Assembly (NCBI GenBank): GCA_003993805.1 | Contig: RSEF01000005.1 | Span: 12,931,949-12,995,948 of the forward strand | DNA from: Himantopus leucocephalus | Lineage: Eukaryota > Chordata > Aves > Charadriiformes > Recurvirostridae | Direction: 5' to 3' | Length of the DNA stretch: 64,000 bases | Shown here: one piece after another, positions 52,665 through 63,960 of the stretch | Layout of the letters: the number at the start of each line of letters is the position of its first letter | Numbering within the stretch: the stretch's first letter is position 1 | Translations under genes and position numbers: made by a program | Notes under the pieces: model-generated | Told to the model about the DNA's origin: nothing | Seen by the model: the letters and a program-made list of their open reading frames with translations, nothing else | Database searches by the model: none

Positions 52665-52860
52665 AATCATAGAATCATAGAATCGTTAAGGTTGGAAGGG
52701 ACCNNNNNNNNNNNNNNNNNNNNNNNNNNNNNNNNNNNNNNNNNNNNNNNNNNNNNNNNNNNNNNNNNNNNNNNNNNNNNNNNNNNNNNNNNNNNNNNNN
52801 NNNCTGTCCAGATCCCTCTATAGCGCCATCCTACCCTCAAGCAGATAAAAATCATCTTCA
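52665..52860 (-). mobile_element. CR1 LINE interrupted by an assembly gap
   Basis: AATCATAGAATCATAGAAT (52665-52683) is the reverse complement of the CR1 3' terminal octamer repeat, and GGTTGGAAGGGACC follows at 52690-52703. After the 100-N gap, CTGTCCAGATCCCTCTATAG (52804-52823) and a CCTACCCTCAAGCAGAT block match a more internal CR1 segment, again reversed. Both sides therefore belong to one minus-strand CR1 whose middle is missing. Confidence 0.9.
52704..52803. other. assembly gap (100 N)
   Basis: Exactly 100 Ns, the conventional placeholder for a gap of unknown length. It lies inside a CR1 repeat, which explains the break. Confidence 0.98.
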
Positions 52861-55800
52861 AATTCTTTTTGTTCTGTTTTCTAAATGATTGTAAACTTTT
52901 CATATACATCTACTTCAGCAATATATTTGAAAGCACCTGTACAAAAATTTAAAACAAAATACTTGCTGTGGATGCAACATGACAATCAAGTCTTAGAATA
53001 GGTTCCTCGTATTTGCTAGTCAGCTCTGTCCGTGTATTTTAATGCTGTCTACTAGGCGCTCCGGCCTTCCTTCAGAAGACACTGCTTATTTCACTAACTG
53101 TGCTTTGGCTTTGTGGTGTAGCAGATTGCAGTTGTGTAAAGGCATAAAACTACTAAAATGTAGCAAACTTCACTTGTAAGCAACAGAATTGTGAAGAAGG
53201 AAAACATGATTGCATTTCTGTGTTTTTCACTCAACTTCCAAAGTGTTAGGACATTTGTGCTCTCTTGTTCCAGTATGGGAACACATATTGCTCTGAACAC
53301 GTTCTGGATACAAAATCTCAGTATACTGCAGATCAAACTAGAAGCAAAAAAGTATGAACTGAAAGAAATTTTCTTCATGGTATGCTGGAAATACCCATAA
53401 TAAAAAGCTTCTTTTTCTTAAAGAAGTGAAAAAATAAGTTTACAGTCAAATATAACAGCTTACCTTGAGTCAATAAATGCAAGTCAATGGCAAATCCACA
53501 GTAGAAAATCTCACAGAAAAAAATCTCACAGTAGGTCACTATTGATAGCGGATACTAAACACATAGCCTTAATTATTATAAAATTGTTTAAACACAATGA
53601 ATTTCATCATCCAGTTCACTTTTTCCATGTATTTTTTGTGCTTCTCTGCCATATGCATTTAAGGTATTCTATTGAAAGAAACTTAGTGCTTAGATGTAAT
53701 ACTAGAGTAGTACATAAAGTTTTCAGGAACCAATATCCCACAGAACAAAACAAACAAACAAGTGGTAACTTGCTGCCCAGCTCAGAGTCCGAAGGAACAA
53801 GCTAGTGAAAAAGTAATTCTTCGGCTTGGCATTATGAATTCAGAAATGAAAGAATATATTATCTTTCCCTAAATTTATTATCCTCCAGAACACATTTGTT
53901 CCCGTCCCGTAAGTTTACCATTAAAGACCACATTTCCTGGATTCAGCTATTTGCTCAGAGGGCAAAGCCAGAGGGCAAGGGAGCTCCACCCCTCTCCCTG
54001 TCACCATTTTATACGGAAGCTGAATTCAAAATAATTAAAAGAAAGAAATGGAATTATTGCACAAACAGATTTTTAAAGAGTGACCTGATCTTCACTGAAG
54101 CACTATGCTTCAGAAAGACTACACAAAAAGTATGTTAGCCGATTAAACTTCTAATTAATCGGCTAGCAAAGCTCTGTTCATCCTGTTTTCAACAGAAAAC
54201 ATCTTGTAATGTATTTTAAAAGACCTTAAAGAAAACTTACAAATGTATCAACATACAAGAATTCTCACTCACGTTTAAGTGACTGGGACGCTTACAAGCA
54301 TAGCTACTATAAGCTTGCAGAAGGATTTAGACTTCTAAATTGAATTGACTATAATTTTTCAGATACTCCAGCATTCTATAAACAAACTTATTACAGCTAC
54401 CATGCTGTCTTCAAACTTTTGCCCAACCTAAAGCAAAACTGACAGAAATCTGCTGAGATTTCTGGCAGAAATTCCCAGTCATGAAGAGTCCTGGGAGGGT
54501 CTATTGTCGAGTTCGTCTGAGGCAGGTATCTTAAGCATCCCCCAGATATGCACAATGAAACTGGCATTTTGAAACTGATATTGCAGTTCTTGAGTCTTCG
54601 GATACTTTAGAAGTGTTCTGGAATAATATACTACTGCAGCCAAAAACTGAGACCACTTTTAACTATGCAGCTACTTTACTGTCTAAGCAGGATAGAATTC
54701 TTACATTAGTAAGACGCAAAAATTAAAGCATGCAGATGAAGCATAAAGATATACAAGAACTATAACAAATATTTCACCCTGGAGATTTGCCAATGGAAAA
54801 AGTTGCTAACTTGTCTGTTTCTTCAAGAAGAGCATGTCCAGCAAATCCCATCTACTGTAGAATGATATATTTTCACAGACAGAAAAGGAGACCGCTTCAA
54901 AGCTATCAGTCAGAGCTGACTACAGAGGAGGATCCTCCTACTCAGCTGTTCTCCAGAATCAGATCTTTCCAAGATGTAAATATGAACAAAACCTTAACTA
55001 CAGAATTAATGAAAATAACTCTGATTTACAGTCCATATCTGATTTACACACATATCTTCTATTGTGAGAAAACAAGCATTGAGAATTATTACTCTTTTCC
55101 TTTTTTTCCTACCCCATTAATTGCACAGAAGCATTTTTAAAGCTTGTACCAAAGAACATCCTGGCTTCTTGGCTTTTCTGTGTCCTACACTGCTTGACAG
55201 AAGAAATCAAAGATGCAGAACAGTTTGAAATCAATTGCCTCAAAAGAAGACACCTTCACACTGCAATATAGAATAAATGAAGAAACCTTGGCTGGAAGGA
55301 ATTAAGGAGTGGCCTTTTAAGTTGTCATTGTACTAACGTATGAAACAGATACAAAATTCTCCTGCTGGTAGGGCTGGCTTGCATTCAGGATTGATGGAAG
55401 GAATGTTAACACAGGAATAAGTCCGACACGTACCGCTAAAAAATGGACAGAAATATGTACATGTGCCAGTAGCACGTGGAGACAGATAGCCCAAAGAATG
55501 CTCAGATGATATTTGACATCACTAGCACATGACAACAGACTGAATTATATTTAAAGATAAGAACCAGGATGACATGTCTGAGCTTCCAGAGCTCTTCATT
55601 CTCCTTTCTCGCTTAGCTTCTAATATCCATCTTGAATTAACCATAAGCATCTCCCTGTTCGAGTGTGAAAACAGAGGAAAAATAAGGAGCATCTGCATAT
55701 TCTATCCCATGACACAGCTGACATTTTATCAATTTTGTGAGACAAATTAATGCAAAGGGTGACTTCACAAAAGTCACTTTGATACAGTTTAGAGGTAGTA

Positions 55801-56065
55801 AAGCTAGATTTAGATTAGCCAAATTAATTCTAATGAACTTGTACTGGTAATACTGAAACCCTCTACAGCAGCGGCTAATTTACTCTGTTTGTTGAATACA
55901 GATGCATCCTGTGAAAAAAAATCAAGCAACTAACTTATAATTTTTGTATCCTTGACCACTGTCAAAATAAGACTCAAGAAAGGATTCCCAAAACCCTATA
56001 TATAAGGTTCCATTCCTGACCGAGAACTGTGAGTAAAGCTACCTTTTCCCTCCTTCTTTCAGAGG
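52861..56065. other. AT-rich non-coding DNA
   Basis: No gene is recognised. A 117-codon open frame (54787-55140) has no domain features. It contains the inverted repeat at 54136-54165 and a small direct duplication of AAAATCTCACAG near 53502-53531. Confidence 0.5.
54136..54165. repeat. perfect 11-bp inverted repeat with 8-bp loop
   Basis: TAGCCGATTAA (54136-54146) and TTAATCGGCTA (54155-54165) are exact reverse complements separated by 8 bases, able to form a stable small hairpin. No terminator or mobile-element role is indicated. Confidence 0.9.
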
Positions 56066-56069
56066 ATCC

Positions 56070-56160
56070 AGAAGTTAGTATTATTCCAAAATACTAAAAA
56101 AATATTGTAAGGTACTCAGATATCATGGTGATGATGGCAACAGTAAGTACCCAAAGATAG
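56070..56160 (-). mobile_element. ancient L3/MIR-type retroposon tail
   Basis: GTAAGGTACTCAGATATCAT (56108-56127), followed by GGTGATGATGGCAACAGTAAGT (split across 56128-56149), closely matches the distinctive reversed tail pattern 'gtgaggtgctcagatactatggtgatg..ggccatataagt' of an old amniote retroposon tail. Confidence 0.55.
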
Positions 56161-56240
56161 TTAACAAGAAAGTTCAATGGGCTTATGGACTGTTACATTA
56201 GCGTTTTTCAGTGTCTGTCATCTCACCCAGATGAGATTAC

Positions 56241-56281
56241 AGAAAAGAAAAAAAAAAANAGAAAAGAAAAAAAAAAAAAAA
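56241..56281. repeat. duplicated A-rich segment around a single N (probable assembly junction)
   Basis: An 18-base A-rich segment (56241-56258) recurs exactly starting at 56260, with only the N at 56259 between the copies. As at 4006-4050, this looks like two contig ends that overlap in reality but were joined with one N. Confidence 0.75.
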
Positions 56282-57168
56282 CAACAAGAAAAACCCCAAC
56301 AGATTCCAAAGGGAAAAGAGAATTTATTATCCTCCCCCAAATCAACATTTTGAAATAACACCCAGGTATAGATCTCCCTTTTCTGTCTTGGAAACTGATT
56401 ATTATTCATATTTATCTGAAATCTAGCAGGTAAATGCTAGATATATTTGACAGAGAACAACAGAGGAAGATGTTTTGGAGGGGCATCCCTTGTTGCATGT
56501 TACTTGGTTTTAGCTTAAGCCAGCTGATCTTCATTCTGCTCTTTACTGGGTATTCAGAGAGCCAGAACTGGGTTTTATCATTCCAGAAAGCCACACATCT
56601 CCTATGTATGGCAGAAATTTAATCTCAATAGATCCCACAGCAACTCCATCAAGATACTAAATAGGAGCAAGAAAAAGCATAGGGTTGTCAAGCACTACAG
56701 ATGAGTGCTCTGGGAGCAAAGAACTAGTCATCCACCATGCGTCACAGGCTTTTCAACATATTTCCATTTTTCCCTGGGATTAGTTGAAGAAGGGAAAGGA
56801 GAGTTTGGCAACCAAATATATGTCTCTGCTTAGAGAGAACTAAGCAGAATGAGGACGGATTACTTCCCTTATTTTATGGGCAGGAAAAGTCATCCATCAG
56901 AATGACAAATGCTGTACCTTTATAGGTTCAAGGCCCATCTGTGAACGTTTCAGGATTTGAGCAATTCAGTGGTACTATTGTGAATTCATTGCTACTTTTC
57001 TGTTAATTTGTTTAAAAAAAAAACCCAACATTTTAACAGTAGAAAATAAGTGCTGAGGACACCAAGTGACAGTGCTTTTAATAATAACCAAACATTTGAA
57101 TTCCTTAGAGTATAAGTAGGTTGACTCAAACTCTAAAAGACAAAAGACGCAAATGTTTTTTACTATCT
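56282..57168. other. AT-rich non-coding DNA
   Basis: No gene or recognisable repeat, apart from an A-run at about 57013. Confidence 0.5.
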
Positions 57169-57169
57169 N

Positions 57170-57202
<33 letters not shown>

Positions 57203-57228
57203 CCCCCCCCCCCCCCCTTTTTTTTTTT
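57169..57228. repeat. N-T33-C15-T11 homopolymer block (probable assembly artefact)
   Basis: A single N is followed by 33 T, 15 C and 11 T with sharp boundaries. Such a block of pure homopolymers beside an N is unlikely to be accurate sequence and probably reflects a poorly resolved poly-T or polypyrimidine tract. Confidence 0.8.
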
Positions 57229-59875
57229 GACAAGAATGGCAAGGAAGGCCGTGAATGCCAGTTTGTGTTTGTAGGACTATGTGAATGGACCAGATGTTTA
57301 GAAAGAGTGGATTGTGTCATGGGGCTCATGAAACACAGCAATGAATGATCAGAACTAAGGAGTAAGCAGGAGTAAAAAGGAATTCTTATGTTCGCATCAA
57401 GAGCTCTGAACCATTCGAGGGCATTGCCAGGTCCAAAAGATGTTAAAAAACCTAATGTGGAAATATCAGGAAAGAATTTCAATTCTGTTGAATCAGGGAT
57501 TTCTTCCAGTAGGGGCAGAAGAGGCAGGGGGAGCATGAGTATTTAAATTTATAAAGATAATGAACATTATCATCTTTGTTGCCATATTAAACAGCAACTT
57601 CAGTGAATTCTCTGAGAAATCTTTTGTTTGGAGCTCTGTAGATTAACAGGATGCCCAAACTAATCTGGGAGTCTAGAAACAGGACTAAGTGGATAGTCTC
57701 AAAAGATTGTATTTCAATAGACCTCTCATGCATTGGAGCTTGGATAGGAATATAATGACTACTCCACTTCATCATCTAATATCTGTTAAAGACATTTAAA
57801 TACTTCCTTAGTAATATTACTTCCTCTGGTTACAACAACTGCAGACTGAGACATCCTGGGAAAATATTCTCTTATCTATAGAGCCTCTGTTTTTCTGTTA
57901 CTATGAAACTTCTATCCTTCATTAACATTCAAATCACCTTCTTTCTCTGCAGCTGGTGGAGAGGCACTTCACTTTTTTGTCCCAGCAGTGATATAGCAGA
58001 ACCTTTAACCAAGAGCGGGATGTGTCTGCAATCACCTTTAGTCTTTAAAGTTTGTAAACTCCTTGGTTTTTTTAGAAACTTTACAGCAAAACAGAGAAAC
58101 TGTCCAGTAAGTAGCTGCAATTAGGAATCATCCTTTTCTGTATTTTTTTTTGCCCTGTTAGAACCGTCATTTTAAATGTACTGGCCTTAAACGCTGCATA
58201 ACAGGCCATTCCACAAGATTGTTCTGGTGAGAGAAGTATTTTCTTCCTTAAAAAAAAAAATCCACAATCTCAAAAATATGCTGGTTTTGTTAATACCAGG
58301 CAACTTCTCCCTTTCACTCACAGAAATATTGAAAATTGTGATCCTACATCTTTGAAGAAAGAACAAACATTTTAGGACAGCAGAATTCAAGACTTCTTTC
58401 GGCATTGTCTATTAGGCTTAGGAAGTGGTTTTGCAAACAGACTTTTGCAACACTGTCACAGAGATCTTTAAACTGGTCAAATTTGCCAGAAAAATTACAA
58501 GGTAAGTTTGCAATGAAAACTAGATTACTTAGCTAAGTCAAAGAGCTAAAGGCTACAACTGTTCCTTTTAGTAATATCACTTATACCTTCCCTGGACAGA
58601 ATTACACATTTATGACATATTTCAGTGATTTTTCTTATGTAGTACGAGGTGGGGGCGCAGAGGGGGAATACCTGTCTTAATGGCTTTAGCTGACTATTTG
58701 GGAACTCCTAACCTCAAGGTTTAATACCAATTCCCAAAATATTGAGCGTTCTTGAGCATTATCAACAACGAATATTTAAACTATAAAGACAAAGTTTAAT
58801 GTATTTACTATAAATACCATTTCCCTCAAAAAGAAGTATCACTTTGCAACTGGATGAAACACAGAATATTTCTAGATCTTGCATCTTAAATTATACTATT
58901 TATATCTATGTTAGGTCACCATTCTATTTTAAAATTATTTATATTTAAAGTTAACTTTTAATTGCTGATTATATTTTTTAAACGCAAAAATAATCCTCTT
59001 CCATTCTGTTCGATTTGCAATACTGCGTATATGACTATGATCATTAATGGTAACATTGCTATTAAATTAACAATGAATGGTCAATCACTTTTTACATCCC
59101 TGATGTTTTTCAGTTTGTAGAATTTGTGCAACTAATTAATAATAGAAGGATCTTCTTTTGGTGTTCACTCATAGTGAACTTTTTAGTTGCTGCTTTAAAA
59201 CAAAAATTTTAATAGAATCAGAGACTACCATTTTAAAAAGACAGCTTAATCTTCTTTTTAATATTTTTCTGTTTGATGTTGGTATTTATTTGCCATATAC
59301 TCAGATTTTATTAAGGCCACAGTGTAATTAACTTACTAAATTTGACCTGGAAAAAAATTTTAAAAGCTATCACATTTTAAGAGAAATAACATTAAGCTTC
59401 TGCATTCAAAGTACTAAAAGCATTGCTTTCATGAACACTAAATGTCCTGTTGTGCTACATGGAAACATATGACCATATCTTACCCAAAAATAACTCAGCA
59501 AATTTTAGCTATCTAGATGCAAAATTCTCTAAAATTATGATTGGCCAAGGGGTTATTTCTACAACTGAAGCTTAATCTGAAAATAAGCTTTTGGTGCAAA
59601 ATTATTGCAAAATGGTAACAAGGTAAGAAGCATGTATAACTTCTGTATAAATTAGAACATGCAGAACCCTGTACTACCCTGTACTCTTTAAAAGCAGTAA
59701 GACATTTTCTGCTGGTTGTGGGTAGCTTTAGAGTTATTAGTATCTCAGTAGTTTAAAATTGCAGTTACTGAACTGCACTACAGGTAGCAGCAGTTGCTGC
59801 TACTACTACTACTGTATTTATAATTGTAATAAATATTACAGGCATTTCTGGAGGCCTCTACTACTCCCTCTTTTG
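57229..59875. other. AT-rich non-coding DNA
   Basis: No gene is recognised. A 136-codon minus-strand open frame (57126-57536) runs through the artefactual homopolymer block and is not credible. A (CTA)n-like triplet patch lies near 59797-59812. Confidence 0.5.
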
Positions 59876-59909
59876 GGCATCAGACTTTGCCATCCGCTAT
59901 AAGACTGTA

Positions 59910-60005
59910 GTTTAAAAATGTAAAAAGAAAGGAAACCAAGATGAAGCGAGCTGCTCAGAACCATAAAGCCAGGAACAGTAACCACTGGACTTACTGCAGG
60001 TCAAC
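59910..60005 (+). mobile_element. possible ancient L3/MIR-type tail
   Basis: AAACCAAGATGAAGCGAGCT (59933-59952), followed by GCTCAGAACCATAAAGCCAGGAAC, resembles the 'aactgaggcacagagaggtgaagtgacttgctcagg.tcacacagccagg' part of L3/MIR-type tails. It is short and diverged, so uncertain. Confidence 0.3.
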
Positions 60006-60860
60006 CGGAATGACCTTGAGGGGTTTGCATTTTCTTAACTCATGAACACTTATGAAAACAAATATCCTCTTTATACACCCAAACTGGAAAGAATCTGAAT
60101 GGCCACCAAAAAGAATGTTTAGGAAGAATATATCAGAGCAGGGTACTTACCTAAGAGATTGGAGATTTGCACTAACTCTCAAGGAGAAACAAGTGCATGC
60201 AAGTTGATCCCTCCCATCTTTACCAATTCAAACCATAAAATTAGTCTCTAGGATATATTCTCCCTTCCATTTGCAGGTGCAGCTCCCCTGAATGCTAATG
60301 TGGATCACATGTGCTTACAAAGCAAAGCAAATTCCCCTAAATTTCATTGGCTTGGACAGAACAATATTTCAAAAAGCAGCTGTTGTTGGTAGCATTCAAG
60401 TTTATCGGCAATCCTTGTAAAACTACCCCCAAAACACATACTGTATCTGATCTCAAGTTAAGAAGGCTTTTCTCTAAAGAGTATTGAATCACTTTAATGT
60501 AGATTCTAATGCTGCCTTACTCCGCTTTCAAGGTAGCTAGTAAATTCAGCTTTACTACAGTACTATAAAGATGTGAAAGAACTGTAATAGCATCTAAAAA
60601 TGAGCTGTTACCACCATACTGTTCAGTTTAGAAAACTCTAAACAGAATACTGATGAAAAATGCTAATGATAGTTTGCTGAGTTGCCAACACGAATGAGAT
60701 AAGACAATTCACTATATTTTTGTTATAAAATGTAAATTATGATGTCCTAAAGAATCTGCCACAACTCCAAGAAGGACTAAAAGGAAGATCTAAACCACAC
60801 TGTATTTCAGCAATTCAATTTAAAAAAAGAACTATCCAGCAGCCATACTTACATAACCAG
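60006..60860. other. AT-rich non-coding DNA
   Basis: Nothing recognisable. Confidence 0.5.
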
Positions 60861-60974
60861 TACCGTCCCAGCAAAGATCTCAGTATTCACAGGAGTTTAA
60901 CTCCTGAAAGTCCTGTCAATTGCAATGAAGTAACTCAAAGTACTTAAAGCACCTTGCTGAATTAAGGCCTTAAT
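60861..60974. mobile_element. palindromic MITE-like element (ancient non-autonomous DNA transposon)
   Basis: CCAGCAAAG near the left edge (60868-60876) pairs with CCTTGCTG (60952-60959) near the right edge, and the sequence ends in an AATTAAGGCCTTA-type terminus (60960-60972). The centre, TCCTGTCAATTGCAATGAAG (60911-60930), resembles the symmetrical 'cccattgacttcaatggg' core of a hAT-like MITE family that I recall as widespread in sauropsids. The family name is not assigned. Confidence 0.45.
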
Positions 60975-62080
60975 CATGTATGTATATACCTCTAAGCAGT
61001 TTGCATTAGATCACCAATACAGTCTCAATAGACTGGATAAGTAGGAAAATTCAAAATGTTCTAATAATGTAAAATGTTAGAAATGAACCTTGAGTCTGTG
61101 ATCCTTTAGCTTTGAGGAGGAGGACTGTCTCCTTTACCGCACCCACGCTTCTGACCCTGAATTTCAAGGCTGAAAATGAATAATTTCTTTCTTGGGCAAT
61201 GATAATGAAATGATTTTACAGCCCCAGCGCATATGCAGACTCTGTAGACTACATCCATGGCATCACCTCAGTCCTACCACTCATAAATGGCACAGAAGGT
61301 ACTGAGAAAAGGCAAAAAGGGTAGGCAGTGTATCCCCTGGCATCTCTGCATGGCAGCTGGTGAGACAAAACAAAAAATCAGATCACAGCCTAGAGAGTCT
61401 ATTGGCAACTCTCAGTTGCATCTGGGAACAATGGCCCATCAAAGCTAACTACGTATTGTTAATATCCCTACCTAATCCAGGCAACAGGAAAGAAAAGTAC
61501 AAAGTCCTCTAGCAAATCCTACAACTTTCCAGTCACTCGCATCTCCGTTTTCGTGCGTCTTGTAAGCATATACACAATCGTTATTACAGCAGCTTCCCCA
61601 GTGCTGCCATAAACATCATCTGGGGCCAGGTTGGGGGTGAGGGTGCATTCACTGCTGCCAGAAGGTATTTATTCCACATTTCCACAAAATACAGAGAAGA
61701 CGATGAGGTCCTATTTCATGCTCCCACCTCACCAGTCTAAGGAGGAATCAGGGTATTGTAGTACTTCCCTACATGGAAATACTGGGGGCTGGGAAACATG
61801 TTTCCGAGGGCTGGATTTTGATTTTTGCGATACAAAATTTTTGAGCTATAGGGTTCTAAGCCTGCACAGTCTTAAGCTTGCAGCTATTGGCATGTTTGAC
61901 ATTTTAAACTATGAAATACCAACCTATTTTGAAATTGTCCAAATCATTAGTTGTGGAATTTTCCTAGCACTTCATGAATACCACTGTTAATTGGGCAATT
62001 AACTCGAAACTACAGAATATGCTGTGATGGCATGATATGATATAAGCCATGTAAAAGAAGGAACAGCCAAGCAACTCAGT
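60975..62080. other. non-coding DNA upstream of the LINE relics
   Basis: No gene is recognised. GC content rises slightly at about 61090-61400. A 119-codon open frame (61631-61990) has no recognisable domain and could in part be unrecognised repeat sequence. Confidence 0.4.
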
Positions 62081-62275
62081 ATGTTGAAAGATATTAATGA
62101 AGTGGCAAAATCTGCCAGAAAAATAATAATGGGTGATTTTAACTACCCCAATATTAACTGGTTGAATAACACATCTGTACATGGTTTGGAGAAGCAGCTT
62201 ATTGATACTATAAATGGCTTCTTTTTGGAGCAGCTCCTTCTGGAGCACAGAGGAGGAGGAGTTCCACTCAGTTAT
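62081..62275 (+). pseudogene. LINE ORF2 endonuclease-domain fragment (CR1/L3-type)
   Basis: A 65-codon frame contains IIMGDFNYPNINW, the GDFN-x(0-3)-P-x-I-x-W signature of the apurinic-type endonuclease of CR1/L3-like LINEs; the GDFN Asp and Asn are active-site residues. The following segment, FFLEQLLLEHRGGG, fits the family's conserved 'FLxQ...PTRG' region. The frame then stops at 62278 without the downstream endonuclease motifs or a reverse transcriptase, so this is a dead fragment. Confidence 0.7.
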
Positions 62276-62278
62276 TAA

Positions 62279-62509
62279 TTTGTGTGTGTGTTTGTGTAGA
62301 AAGCAAGCATGGGTGTTCTGCTAAGCAACAATGGCCACAGGACAATGAGTTTGAATCTCGATGATGAAGTATTTCAAGTGGTAACCAAATAGTTAATGGC
62401 AGGTGGGTGGGTGAGGAAAAACCCATAAACAACAGCCATCTCAAATGGAAGGCTGTTTTGGACGAATGAAGGAGTTTATTCACACACAGAAAAAAACGAC
62501 GAGAGTTAA
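62279..62509. other. unassigned DNA between LINE relics
   Basis: Contains a short (TG)n-like stretch at about 62280-62298. It may be decayed LINE sequence, but no motif supports this. Confidence 0.3.
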
Positions 62510-62510
62510 N

Positions 62511-62574
<64 letters not shown>
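62510..62574. repeat. N-A32-GGG-A29 homopolymer block (probable assembly junction)
   Basis: A single N is followed by 32 A, 3 G and 29 A. A poly-A tail of a retroposon could underlie it, but the N and the unnaturally clean runs suggest that sequence and length here are unreliable. Confidence 0.75.
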
Positions 62575-62577
<3 letters not shown>

Positions 62578-63150
62578 TAGCATGTTTCCAGGGTAAAGTA
62601 GGTAAATTACAAGAATCTATGTGGCCTTGAAAAAACACTCTTTGAATGCATGAGCTCCACCTAAATGCTTTTAACAGGACAGAACACTGATTATTGTTAT
62701 AGCTTGCTGCTGAATATTGCACAATCTGAAACAAATCTATAATGCAAACTGTGGCAATCAGAATGTATAAATTCAGTTTAAAAAAATTACAGGAAAAGAA
62801 AAATTATTATTATATTTTGTTTCAATGCCTATGTTATTATTCAAGTAAATTGGCCTGTGAAGAGGATGCATATATATTATCTAATATACAAATCTAGGAA
62901 TCTGGAATAAGATTATACAGGTCTTGCAGCTGTTTTGAGGAATACAGCAAAAAGATAATAGAATGTGCATGGTGATGTTCCCCTTGTCATTCTCTAAAAG
63001 TTACAGTTATGTCCATAAAAAACATCTTTAAGAACAAGAGATTAAAAACCAAGTAACTAACTTACAGAAAAGTTATATACAGACATAGTAGTTATAGTCA
63101 CTTCCTAGCTGTGATTGTCTAGGAATGGGGCTGTGAAGGATCAGAAATGC
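62575..63150. other. AT-rich non-coding DNA
   Basis: Nothing recognisable. Confidence 0.4.
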
Positions 63151-63157
63151 AGCTCGT

Positions 63158-63367
63158 TTGTTTTCTCCTTTATCATATTTCAAGACCTGGAGATTTAAGA
63201 ACATACTAAGTTTTCACACTGGATCAGAAGATCTTGGAGTGGTCATCAACCAATACCTGGTATTTCAGAGGCAAGTGAATATACCTCAGTTCATACCAAA
63301 CAAATCTTTGGGCAAAAGATTCCTTTCAAATGCATTCACACTTCTTAGAAACATAGATATACTGTAG
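63158..63367 (+). pseudogene. possible LINE ORF2 C-terminal fragment
   Basis: A 69-codon frame includes SEDLGVVINQYL, resembling the (E/K)DLGV(V/L)(V/I)D motif that follows the reverse transcriptase in CR1/L3-type LINEs. The sequence after it (NKSLGKRF) loosely fits the KAN-x-x-LG region. The similarity is short and the expected downstream residues are missing. Confidence 0.35.
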
Positions 63368-63689
63368 GACTTTAACGAACACAGTAAGAAAGTATAAGCA
63401 CTATTTGCTAGAGTGGGATGCTACCTTAATATGTAATCAATTAAAAAAGGCCAATAACCTAGCAATCATAAAAACTTGCCCAAGCAAGATAGGATAAGAG
63501 AGTTCTAATAAATAACTGTTCTTTAGTGGATACAGGGCAGGGGGGAGATCCAACACGGCTGTAGGGGAAATGGCTTTTCAAAAATTTATATTAAAATCTG
63601 TATCATGATTTGGAGGAGGAAATGTTCCATAAAATTAAGACTTTCTAACCATACTTTAAAAATACTGGGTTAAGAAGCAGCAAAGTGAC

Positions 63690-63960
63690 ATGAAACCTAG
63701 TGTTGACAAATACAGAACATTGCATCTTAGAAAGAATAATTTCAGCTATTTAATTTCACTGCTGGATTTTATACAAACTATAATCACTTGGTAAAAATCG
63801 AGCCACGAAATAAAATGTCAATAGCACAAACCAACCCTAAAGACATGAAAAGAAAAGAGAAAATATCATCTTTAAATAAATCGATAGTGCATGTTCTATT
63901 AAGATAGGGTACTCAAGTCTAAAAAGTATCTCGGAAATACAGGAGAAATAAAAGTGAGTT
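63690..63960 (+). pseudogene. LINE ORF2 fragment (CR1/L3-type, post-RT region)
   Basis: The plus frame at about 63699-63743 reads VDKYRTLHLRKNN, matching the NVDKCKVLHLGRNN motif that ends the reverse-transcriptase part of these LINEs. The nucleotide sequence following it, including TCTTTAAATAAATCGATAGT (63869-63888), resembles the region encoding the 'slnkSMVRPHLEY' motif, and AAAAAGTATCTCGGAAATAC (63920-63939) resembles the following 'aaaaaggatatagcagaaatag' stretch. Frames are broken by indels. Confidence 0.5.

Noticed and set aside
57126..57536. 136-codon minus-strand open frame
   Set aside because: It runs through the T33-C15-T11 block and an N, which give it a poly-Lys/Gly segment; it depends on unreliable sequence.
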